Origin: UBA5209 sp964625015
Lineage (GTDB): Bacteria > Patescibacteriota > Dojkabacteria > SC72
Reading direction: 5' to 3'
Length of the DNA stretch: 21,382 bases
NCBI GenBank assembly: GCA_964625015.1
Contig: CAZUZI010000014.1
Span: forward strand, 1 to 21,382
The position numbers were made by a program, and so were the translations under genes. Position 1 is the stretch's first letter, and each line of letters starts with the position of its first letter. Shown in pieces: positions 14,283 to 21,382 of this stretch. Under the pieces are notes generated by a model, which did no database searches, was not told the DNA's origin, and saw only the letters and a program-made list of their open reading frames with translations.

Positions 14283-15371
14283 TTATGCAAATATTTTAAT
14301 ATCGTTATCTTCACTTGCTATATTATCACTTTCATCAGGTATTATGTAGTATGTACCCCTTCCTTTTCCCTTTTGTAGTATGTATCTTTTGTCTATTAAT
14401 TCTTGTAGATCTCTGTATGATGTCATGAATGATACTCCCATCATTTTAGTATACTGCTGTCTTGTTATTCTCATATTGTTGTTAAGATATTCTACTATCT
14501 TTACCTGTCTAGGATTTAGGTCTTTACCTATTTTTTTTACGATATTTATCTTTTCTTCATATGATTGATAGAAGTCTTTTGATACTTCTATTGCTGTCAA
14601 AGAAAGTGTATACAGTATTGCTTCTATGAATATTGTTAAATCTCTTTTACTTTTAGATATTTTAAAAGCAGATTCTATATCATCGCTTATATTGTATATT
14701 GCTTTCGAGAAAGGTATTAAGTTATGCGGGTTTAATCCGTAGATTTTACATAGGGATCTTAGAGTTAGTATTGCTGTAATTTGATTGCCAGCATAGAATG
14801 GTGACTTATCGATAAATTCATATATCAATATTGCACATTGTATTAGCTTATGTTCTCCAGTAGTGGAGTTCATTATCCAAGAGAATATCTCATTAAAATA
14901 TGCTTTAGGGTCAATATTAGGGTAGTAATCTCTTAGTTTATACCAGTTATCATACAGATCAAATGGTTTCTCTGAGAATGTCTTTATACGAGCTAGGTCC
15001 CACTCCTCAACAACATTTTTCATAAGGATTTTGTTTAAGTGTGTAGAGAGCTCTATTGATGGTTTGAGTGCGCTCTTTGCAGTGTATGTGTCTATATAGT
15101 CCTGGGTATTTTTGTAATTAGTAAATATTCTTAATTTATTCCTGTAAGAAGGTAATACCTGTCCTCTCTGTACAGTTAATGCTTTGTTATATCCAATAGG
15201 GTATCCTATTAATTCTCCAAGTTTATCAATTTCCTCACTATCAATCCTCTCCTTTATTGAGAGTAGAGATGAGTGTGGTATTGGAGTATTCTTTATCTTA
15301 TCTATACTCAACTCATATTTTACAATGTAGTTAAGTATGAGATTTGTAATTGTATATTTTGGTATATTCAT
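14283..15371 (-). CDS. Fic-fold protein with degenerate active site and C-terminal winged helix
   Basis: A 362-residue protein counted from ATG 15371; a longer frame to 15404 would overlap tRNA-Thr and is rejected. Residues about 172-210 align with the core helices of Fic domains (EHKLIQCAILIYEFIDKSPFYAGN). However, the Fic motif H-P-F-x-D-G-N-G-R reads S-P-F-Y-A-G-N-Q-I: the catalytic His is Ser190, and the acidic and Gly-Arg positions are also lost. AMP transfer by the usual mechanism is therefore unlikely. Residues about 285-345 form a winged helix (LNPRQVKIVEYL, RITRQQYTKMMGVS, TSYRDLQELIDK, GKGRGTYYII), as in Fic-HTH proteins. It is probably a DNA-binding regulator. It lies 9 bases after tRNA-Thr and 7 before gatB, in one unit. 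Confidence 0.8.
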   Translation of the reverse strand: MNIPKYTITNLILNYIVKYELSIDKIKNTPIPHSSLLSIKERIDSEEIDKLGELIGYPIGYNKALTVQRGQVLPSYRNKLRIFTNYKNTQDYIDTYTAKSALKPSIELSTHLNKILMKNVVEEWDLARIKTFSEKPFDLYDNWYKLRDYYPNIDPKAYFNEIFSWIMNSTTGEHKLIQCAILIYEFIDKSPFYAGNQITAILTLRSLCKIYGLNPHNLIPFSKAIYNISDDIESAFKISKSKRDLTIFIEAILYTLSLTAIEVSKDFYQSYEEKINIVKKIGKDLNPRQVKIVEYLNNNMRITRQQYTKMMGVSFMTSYRDLQELIDKRYILQKGKGRGTYYIIPDESDNIASEDNDIKIFA

Positions 15372-15380
15372 ATCTATATT

Positions 15381-15453
15381 AGCTGATGAGTGGATTCGAA
15401 CCACTGACCTGTCCCTTACGAAGGGAATGCTCTACCAGCTGAGCTACATCAGC
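15381..15453 (-). tRNA. tRNA-Thr(CGU)
   Basis: A full 73-nt cloverleaf: acceptor GCTGATG/CATCAGC, D arm GCTCAGCTGGTAGAGC, anticodon loop TTCGTAA with anticodon CGT (threonine ACG), and T arm AGTGG-TTCGAAT-CCACT. The outer pair of the anticodon stem (27-43) is a T-C mismatch. The discriminator is T, and CCA is not encoded (AAT follows). It is the first gene of the unit with the Fic-like gene, gatB and gatC. Confidence 0.94.
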
Positions 15454-15457
15454 ATTC

Positions 15458-15476
15458 GTAACAGGATTGTAACAGG
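15458..15476. repeat. Two direct repeats GTAACAGG, 11-bp period
   Basis: GTAACAGG occurs at 15458-15465 and 15469-15476, one helical turn apart, flanking and partly overlapping the predicted -10 box (15466-15471) of the tRNA-Thr promoter. It could be a second protein-binding site. Confidence 0.5.
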
Positions 15477-15494
15477 GAAATATAGAATATTCAA
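15466..15494 (-). promoter_or_regulatory. Predicted promoter of tRNA-Thr / Fic-like / gatB / gatC
   Basis: On the minus strand the -35 is TTGAAT (15494-15489, 4 of 6) and the -10 is TACAAT (15471-15466, 5 of 6), with exactly 17 bp between them. The start would be near 15460, about 6 bases before the tRNA-Thr 5' end. The -35 is the centre of a long palindrome. Confidence 0.55.
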
Positions 15495-15504
15495 TATTCT
15501 ATAT
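15480..15504. promoter_or_regulatory. Perfect 12+1+12 palindrome (candidate operator)
   Basis: The left arm ATATAGAATATT (15480-15491), one centre base (15492) and the exact reverse complement AATATTCTATAT (15493-15504) form the longest perfect inverted repeat I found in the window. It spans the stop codon of the giant gene and is centred on the -35 box of the tRNA-Thr unit. No T run follows on either strand, so it does not look like an intrinsic terminator. An operator is the best reading. Confidence 0.6.
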
Positions 15505-18500
15505 CTCATCAGCCTTAAGATTCTTATTTATTATTGAGGGCTGATCACTTACTACTAGTTTCTCATTGTGACTTATTGTATATCGATTATCAAGAGATTT
15601 AATCTCATATGAACCTGGTTTTACAATGAATCTGTATTGTCCATTTTTGTCTGTAACCCTTTCTGCTTCTAATTTTCCAAACTCTGTTTCAAAAAGACCT
15701 ATATTAATGCCATCTATTTCCTCATTATAGATATTTGTAACTTTTCCATATTGAATCTCCTTATTAAATAAAGAGAGTATATATATGATAGCTACAATTA
15801 TGTATTCTATTAATACAATTAGGTTAAAAGTTGTTCCAGTAGTTCTATATGCATATATGGAGTATCCAAGTAATCCGATAAAGAGTAAGAATTTAATAAC
15901 TTGAAAGAGGATACTGGTTCTATCTATCACAATTGTTTTAAATATACTAAGTAAATTTGTTTTATTATAGTCTATCGGTATTGCTGTAATTATTTCAGAG
16001 TTGTCTTTTATTTTTAATATTCCATTGTAAATATTTGATATATGACGATCTTGTGTTCCTGTAACGATAGTAGATGGAAATGTGTACTGAGGTTTTACTA
16101 CGGAGATTCTATATTCGCCTGTTGGAATTTTCCCTCCGAATTCTCCATATGTACCAGTTACATCAGTATAAATAAGTTTTGTATCATCGTATACTCTAAC
16201 TATTGCCTGATTTATAGGTTCCTTTGATACAGAGTCATATACATATCCATATTCTTTATTTCTTTTCTTCTTCCCTACTGCATATAGTAATCCAATTATA
16301 GTTCTTGTGAAATAGTAAGGCATAAGTGGGGTAGAAAGAAGAAAAAGTGAAATTGAAAATACTTTTACAGTTGCTCCTATAACTTTTGATATAGATATTC
16401 CACTTGCACCTGTAGCTTCCCCCTCTTCAATAGTTTCTTTTATATTATCAATTATAGTTGGTTTTTCATTTCCTGTTTTCTTACAGCTTTCAGTACTCAG
16501 TTTACAATCTGTTGTACATTGTGCATAGGTTCCATCTTCACACATATATGTCTCTGAATTGGTATATTCACACTGCTCTCCATTATCGAGAATGCCATTG
16601 CCACAGAGGTTGATATTCTCAATATTCGATGTAAGTGTTGGTTGCTTTACTGGTTTTTCTTCTGTTTCCGGCTCACTTAATATTGATAGTACCTCTGACC
16701 AATCACTTTCGGTACAATTAGTTATAGCTTTAATTCTGAAATGGTATTGTGTGTTTTTTGTTATATTTTCTAATGTATATGATGTTGCCGTAGATTGTAG
16801 TTCTAAACTCTTAAAACTAATTTCAGATACTGATGGACCGTATTGTAGAATATATTTTGTAACATCTGAATTATCAATTATTGGAGTAAAGTCAATATTT
16901 ATTGAATTATTATCAGTGTTTTGTAAATCTGTAATTACAGGAGCTTGACTATTAACTTTGATATTACATTGATCATCATCTTTACTTGGATAGACAATAT
17001 ATGACAGCTTGATTAGATCTATTACAGGAGAAGAACCACTTCTTAATGTAATTCTTACTTTAAGCTTATAGTCATGTGTAGGGAAGAGTACCCTTTCTCC
17101 TGGTTTTATTTGATANNNNNNNNNNCCTGAGTTATTTGACACTTCATATGATACAAGATCATTCAAAGTGTACAAACTTCCATTTGTTACACTACCCAGA
17201 ACTTCTTCTAAATCTATATAGTTTATTGCAAGTATTCCGTCTGGTGGAATAGGTAGCATTTCAATGACATTTTGACTTTCAAATGATCGTGTTAATGATA
17301 TCTTCTGTAAGCCTCCTCCTTGTACAACCACATACATTGTATTTTTATCTTCTATCACTAGTTTTCCATCGCCACCTATCCTGTTATTTAGGTTCTTAAT
17401 TCTATAGCTATATTTTGTATCATCCAGTGAATCATCATATGTAAAATTATACTCAATTGCTTTTAAGTATCCAGTTCTTGTTAGATACCATATTTCATCA
17501 CCGACTGGATATTGACCAGCTACAAATTGTATATCCGAGATGTTATCTTCTTCTCCTAATTTTATTACTCTTTTATATGTATCATCATTTATATCAGAAG
17601 TATTATGGGTGTTAATTTGGGCAATTCCATTATCTCCTGCTAACCAATAATATCCATGAGGGTCTTTGATTATTGAAAAGATATTTGTCATATCACCAAT
17701 ATATCTACAGCTATCATTTGTTTTGTTCATTGGGTCACCACTATCAGTACAGAGGAATGTACCATTTGTATAAGAACCCAGTACAAGAATATTAAGTTCT
17801 TGATCAAAATAACTTCCCGTGAAGTTCGGTGTAGTATGGAATCCCTTATCTTCACCCATGTAAAAAATATTATCGCTTACTCCCCATGTAACATAGGTAT
17901 CATCAGAAACATCTGAGAATGTTCCTTTTGTATCTATCCATATTATAAAATCTTCAGAGTCACCATTTTCTACAAGTGCAAAGAATGCATTGTTGTTGTT
18001 TCTTGAATCGGTCCCAATAAATCTGAAACTCGCGTATTCTTGAAATCCTTCCTTTGTTGCATAGTCTCCATAGCTATCATCAGATGTATCATTTGGAGTA
18101 TTGTTTATATCATAAAGGATTGTTCCAGATGATGGATAGAGGGAGAGTAATCTCTTTTCACTAAGTACAAATTCAGGTATACTTCCAAATTCTTGACCGC
18201 CCTTTATCCCTTCGTATTTAACTTGTTCTTTTGTATCTAAATTGTAATACATAAATGAGTAATCATTTGTAGTGAGCCAGATGTTTCCGTCTTGAGCTTG
18301 AGATATTGCTACAATAGATTTTCCGAATTTAAATCCGAAATCATTGTGATTTGTATATAGCTCTTGAGTCTGTTCAAAATTAATCTGTTGTCTAAGCCTT
18401 AAGATACCATTCCCCCAAACACCGTTTGAAAAAAGAAGGTCATGATATGAGTGATCAGCAAAACTCTCTTCCTTTACAAGTACGGTTGTATCTATTTCTT

Positions 18501-21243
18501 CTTCTATTTCATATATTGTAAAAAATTGTGAGTTATTTTTATTACTATCCTCCGTATTATTTCCAGCCGTATCTGAAGCTCTAATTTCCAATCTATAATC
18601 TCCAGGTTCAAGATCATCAAGTACAAGGTAGAATTCTTCAATATTGGAATCGAAGAGCATTGTTTCTCCTAGTGGAGTTATAGCTAACCAACTTGTTGTT
18701 GTTTCCATCTGCCACTCGTTGTCTATAAGTTGACCACTCTCAAGTTTATACTCAATAGATGCAATATCACTTATGGTATCGGAATCGTCATCTTTTACAT
18801 ATCCTCTTATACCAGGGTTTGTATCAATTGTTCTTTGTGGAACAATTGATTGCGCAAATATTTGAGGTGCAGTAGTATCAACAGCTTCAATGATAAAATA
18901 TGTATAGGGCATGACTGATGGGGATGAAAGATCTGAATATGTATACCAGTATGAATCTGGGTTGATCGTATTGAATCCGTTAATATCACTTGCTCTTACA
19001 TATAGATACCATCTTCCATCTTGAAGATTTGGTGCATTTAATCTTGCAACAATTTCTTTATCTTGGAATTGTCCCTCAGTTGGTTCAGTAATAGATGTCC
19101 ATTCAAGATCTGAAATAGGAGTTTCAGGATATGTTTGTGAATACTCTGAATCATAAAAAAGATACTCTAATGATTGAACGCCTGTTTCATCAGTTACGGT
19201 TAGTTCAAATTCTTGATTAGGATTTGTTACATTTGTAGGAGATTCTAATTGGGTGAATGAAACTTGGGGTGCCCTTGTGTCTGCATAATTAAGGATGAAT
19301 ATGTCATCAATTTCTCCAACGAATGCATTCTCTTTATAACTATCTGCTCCTATTGTAATTTGGGATATTGAGTCAGATATGTAAAATCTCCCAAAGTTAC
19401 TATATATGACTAGATCTTGGTCATTTATCTTTATTGTTGATGTAAAATCCTCGTTACTAAATGAATATATGATACTGTTCCATTCTCCCGGGTTCAGATA
19501 TGTTTCTTCACTACCTATTTCCGTATACTTGTCTCCCGTTCCAATTGTTGAACCAATTCTGTAATCTCCATTTTCTGTTACATATAGGTATATTCCCCAG
19601 TTCTCATCAGATCGGCTCATTATCCAGTAAGTTGTATCAGTAGTTAAACCTTCTTCTGGTTTTATCAGCATATTTATTGTGAATTCGTCATTTTCTCCAC
19701 TAAAATTGAGGATACCTTCATTATCTTCAACATCAAAGTATGAATCACCATCAAAGTTCAAGGTTGAAGAATTTGTGAGCGGGGAAGTCATTAATGTGAA
19801 AATATTGCTTGTTGAACTTGTTAAATCGTATTGAGAATAGTTTTCTAGGGTATCTTCTTTGTCGAATCTCCACCAAGATAAAATACTATCTGAATCTGTT
19901 CTCATAATTTCGAATTTTGAATTTTCTCCTGTATATTCTGTAGGATCACCAGATCCAGATCTTAATTCATAGGAGTTTCTCAATGGAGATATGTTTTCTA
20001 TATTACAAGTGAAAAGCTCTTCAGTACTATCACATTGATTATCATCACAGCTACAATTGCTCCAGTTATCATCCTCCCCCTGTCCCTGTTGATATTTTCT
20101 GTATTGAATAGATGAAATATTTGTAGTGGCGATTATTCCCCCACCTATATCTAATGTCTCCGTATCTGTAACATACCCTGTAGAATCAAGGTTAAATGTA
20201 TATGAAGATTCTTCGGCTATTTCAATATAGTTAAAAATTCTTATTTCATTAATATCTGCGCCTAATCCACCATCTCCATCAGGTCTACCGTTTATTGTTA
20301 AGAAATTTGTAGAATTTGAAATGTAATCTGTTCCTTCTGCGATGATTGTAGTTTCTTGTAAATTCTCATTATTAATATCTCTCATTGATGCAGTAATTTC
20401 TCTCGTTACTGGATTCCATTCACAACCTATTATGTATCTTGAGTCATCAAGCAGGTATTTCTCTTGCTTCCATGTCATTGCAGGGTATTGAGTTTCTCCG
20501 ATCCATACAGCGCAGTATACCCCACCCTCAGAAAGGCCTAGTGTCCATGTGTTCTCATCGTCTGATTGGTTATATTTACCTATCAACCTATATGTACCTT
20601 CGCTTGGATAATCGGACATATAGATGTCTGCTTCAACTTTGAAATGGGAGTTTGGATTACTAAAAGAAAATCTTCCATCCTCATCTAGATAGTTGATATA
20701 TCCACCAAGAGATGTATCAAGTATCCCATTCGAAATTGAAAGGTCACCATTTGAACTAGCAGGTATATCATTGATTATCTCATTAAATGGATTAATACTG
20801 TTATCAAATGACCAGATGGAGTGTATATTGGAGTTATAGTCTATATTGGTTATTCGGTTAATATTCCTATCTCCTTCATCGATTTCTGTGTATAGATTGA
20901 ATTTGTAAAGACCTGGTTCAGGTAATGTTACTGTCCCGCATGAGTATGTCCACATACCAGGGGTTTCTGAAAGCTCAACTGTACATGTGAAATTAGTTCC
21001 GGTATTAGAATTTGTAACATAAAAACCTGTAATTTGTTCTCCTTCTATTGTATATCCAATATCTCCTTGTAGTTCGAATGTATCACTTCCAATTTTAAGA
21101 TATCCAGAATCTGTTTGACCATATATAACTGCAAAATCATTGTCATCTGCAAATAGCTTAGTTTTAATGAATAGCATAAATAAGCATAAAAGGAGAAAGA
21201 GAACTGATAGAACCGCGGTAGATACAAACTTATTTACCCTCAT
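15499..21243 (-). CDS. Giant modular envelope protein: LamG, Ig-like, beta-propeller, FN3, Cys-rich, CarboxypepD-like
   Basis: A 1,914-residue protein. Residues about 8-31 are a signal sequence or anchor. Two LamG/concanavalin-type domains follow (about 143-340 and 451-655), then two Ig-like/cadherin-like stretches (about 658-785 and 790-915). A beta-propeller (about 930-1340) has blades such as DGNIWLTTNDYSFMYY and YYWLAGDNGIAQIN. A fibronectin type III domain (about 1431-1521) precedes a Cys-rich repeat starting CGNGILDNGEQC (about 1547-1589). A hydrophobic segment (about 1618-1655) ends in KKKRNK. After it comes a carboxypeptidase-regulatory-like domain (about 1660-1745), a hydrophobic hairpin (about 1774-1825) and a second such domain (about 1828-1900). 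It is probably a surface protein for sugar or cell binding. Ten N at 17116-17125 hide about four residues. Confidence 0.88.
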   Translation of the reverse strand: MRVNKFVSTAVLSVLFLLLCLFMLFIKTKLFADDNDFAVIYGQTDSGYLKIGSDTFELQGDIGYTIEGEQITGFYVTNSNTGTNFTCTVELSETPGMWTYSCGTVTLPEPGLYKFNLYTEIDEGDRNINRITNIDYNSNIHSIWSFDNSINPFNEIINDIPASSNGDLSISNGILDTSLGGYINYLDEDGRFSFSNPNSHFKVEADIYMSDYPSEGTYRLIGKYNQSDDENTWTLGLSEGGVYCAVWIGETQYPAMTWKQEKYLLDDSRYIIGCEWNPVTREITASMRDINNENLQETTIIAEGTDYISNSTNFLTINGRPDGDGGLGADINEIRIFNYIEIAEESSYTFNLDSTGYVTDTETLDIGGGIIATTNISSIQYRKYQQGQGEDDNWSNCSCDDNQCDSTEELFTCNIENISPLRNSYELRSGSGDPTEYTGENSKFEIMRTDSDSILSWWRFDKEDTLENYSQYDLTSSTSNIFTLMTSPLTNSSTLNFDGDSYFDVEDNEGILNFSGENDEFTINMLIKPEEGLTTDTTYWIMSRSDENWGIYLYVTENGDYRIGSTIGTGDKYTEIGSEETYLNPGEWNSIIYSFSNEDFTSTIKINDQDLVIYSNFGRFYISDSISQITIGADSYKENAFVGEIDDIFILNYADTRAPQVSFTQLESPTNVTNPNQEFELTVTDETGVQSLEYLFYDSEYSQTYPETPISDLEWTSITEPTEGQFQDKEIVARLNAPNLQDGRWYLYVRASDINGFNTINPDSYWYTYSDLSSPSVMPYTYFIIEAVDTTAPQIFAQSIVPQRTIDTNPGIRGYVKDDDSDTISDIASIEYKLESGQLIDNEWQMETTTSWLAITPLGETMLFDSNIEEFYLVLDDLEPGDYRLEIRASDTAGNNTEDSNKNNSQFFTIYEIEEEIDTTVLVKEESFADHSYHDLLFSNGVWGNGILRLRQQINFEQTQELYTNHNDFGFKFGKSIVAISQAQDGNIWLTTNDYSFMYYNLDTKEQVKYEGIKGGQEFGSIPEFVLSEKRLLSLYPSSGTILYDINNTPNDTSDDSYGDYATKEGFQEYASFRFIGTDSRNNNNAFFALVENGDSEDFIIWIDTKGTFSDVSDDTYVTWGVSDNIFYMGEDKGFHTTPNFTGSYFDQELNILVLGSYTNGTFLCTDSGDPMNKTNDSCRYIGDMTNIFSIIKDPHGYYWLAGDNGIAQINTHNTSDINDDTYKRVIKLGEEDNISDIQFVAGQYPVGDEIWYLTRTGYLKAIEYNFTYDDSLDDTKYSYRIKNLNNRIGGDGKLVIEDKNTMYVVVQGGGLQKISLTRSFESQNVIEMLPIPPDGILAINYIDLEEVLGSVTNGSLYTLNDLVSYEVSNNSXXXXYQIKPGERVLFPTHDYKLKVRITLRSGSSPVIDLIKLSYIVYPSKDDDQCNIKVNSQAPVITDLQNTDNNSINIDFTPIIDNSDVTKYILQYGPSVSEISFKSLELQSTATSYTLENITKNTQYHFRIKAITNCTESDWSEVLSILSEPETEEKPVKQPTLTSNIENINLCGNGILDNGEQCEYTNSETYMCEDGTYAQCTTDCKLSTESCKKTGNEKPTIIDNIKETIEEGEATGASGISISKVIGATVKVFSISLFLLSTPLMPYYFTRTIIGLLYAVGKKKRNKEYGYVYDSVSKEPINQAIVRVYDDTKLIYTDVTGTYGEFGGKIPTGEYRISVVKPQYTFPSTIVTGTQDRHISNIYNGILKIKDNSEIITAIPIDYNKTNLLSIFKTIVIDRTSILFQVIKFLLFIGLLGYSIYAYRTTGTTFNLIVLIEYIIVAIIYILSLFNKEIQYGKVTNIYNEEIDGINIGLFETEFGKLEAERVTDKNGQYRFIVKPGSYEIKSLDNRYTISHNEKLVVSDQPSIINKNLKADEI
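17116..17125. other. Short assembly gap, 10 N
   Basis: Ten N inside the giant gene, between the propeller and FN3 regions. The frame continues correctly if the gap is read as ten bases. Confidence 0.97.
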
Positions 21244-21334
21244 CTAATAATTGGCAGTTTAATTTACTATTTATAAGATATCACCTAATTGAAAAAAAAT
21301 ACAGACTATAATTTATTTTTTGTGATAATGTAAA

Positions 21335-21382
21335 AGCGAGAGGCGGGATTCGAACCCGTGACCTTCTCCTTGGGAAGGAGAC
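21335..21382 (-). tRNA. tRNA-Gly(CCC), 5' end outside window
   Basis: The 3' part of a tRNA on the minus strand: anticodon stem TCTCC/GGAGA around TTCCCAA, anticodon CCC (forward positions 21372-21374), glycine GGG. Variable region AGGTC, T arm with TTCGAAT, acceptor strand CTCTCGC, discriminator T. CCA is not encoded (TTT follows). The 5' half lies beyond 21382. The giant gene starts 91 bases downstream on the same strand; no confident promoter or terminator was seen in that gap. Confidence 0.9.

Noticed and set aside
15372..15404. Upstream start of the Fic-like gene at 15404
   Set aside because: It lies inside tRNA-Thr; the added residues are translated tRNA sequence.
15480..15504. Palindrome as an intrinsic terminator of the giant gene
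   Set aside because: It is almost all A and T, has no room for a stable loop without breaking pairs, and is not followed by a T run.
79..21243. Recoding of TGA as Gly or Trp
   Set aside because: No gene contains an in-frame TGA, so the window gives no evidence for reassignment, only for avoidance.
1..21382. CRISPR array, insertion sequence, integron or prophage
   Set aside because: No regularly spaced repeats, transposase, integrase or phage structural gene is present.

Overview
The window reads as one stretch of a compact, AT-rich bacterial genome, most likely a Candidate Phyla Radiation (Patescibacteria) lineage; Katanobacteria, Dojkabacteria or Microgenomates relatives would fit, but the sequence alone does not settle the phylum. 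Reasons: genes abut or overlap by a few bases, Shine-Dalgarno sequences are weak, L27 is divergent, a degenerate Fic/winged-helix protein is present, and a ~1,900-residue LamG/propeller surface protein carries carboxypeptidase-regulatory-like modules at its C terminus. None of the 19 genes ends in TGA, and none contains an in-frame TGA.

Layout. (1) 1-63: 3' part of tRNA-Gly(GCC), cut by the window edge. (2) 79-693 (-): DedA-family membrane protein, divergent from (3) 752-8170 (+): ftsQ, a predicted promoter, ftsA, ftsZ, a DUF167 gene, a RodA-like SEDS polymerase, rplU (L21), a Trm11-like methyltransferase, rpmA (L27) and an RlmB/TrmH-type rRNA methyltransferase. This is a shortened division cluster joined to a ribosome/RNA-modification cluster. 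(4) 8167-11029 (-), convergent with rlmB by 4 bp: in transcription order tRNA-Leu(UAG), a small zinc-ribbon protein, tRNA-Glu(UUC), lepB, parA, parB. (5) 11163-12710 (+): an unrecognised, cysteine-free 515-residue protein with its own predicted promoter. (6) 12731-15453 (-): in transcription order tRNA-Thr(CGU), Fic-like/winged-helix protein, gatB, gatC (gatA not in the window). The promoter of this unit carries a perfect 12+1+12 palindrome centred on its -35 box. (7) 15499-21243 (-): giant modular envelope protein. (8) 21335-21382 (-): 3' part of tRNA-Gly(CCC), cut by the window edge.

How it works together: FtsQ/A/Z and the SEDS protein serve division and wall growth; L21, L27, the two RNA methyltransferases, GatB/GatC and the tRNAs serve translation; ParA/ParB segregate the chromosome; LepB processes exported proteins, plausibly including the giant surface protein. 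The most interesting unit is (6): a catalytically degenerate Fic fold fused to a DNA-binding domain, encoded directly behind a tRNA under a promoter with a strong operator-like palindrome, and followed by tRNA-dependent amidotransferase genes. There is no CRISPR array, insertion sequence, integrase or recognisable prophage. No gene-free stretch exceeds about 135 bases. Three runs of N (100, 100 and 10) interrupt ftsZ, gatB and the giant gene.
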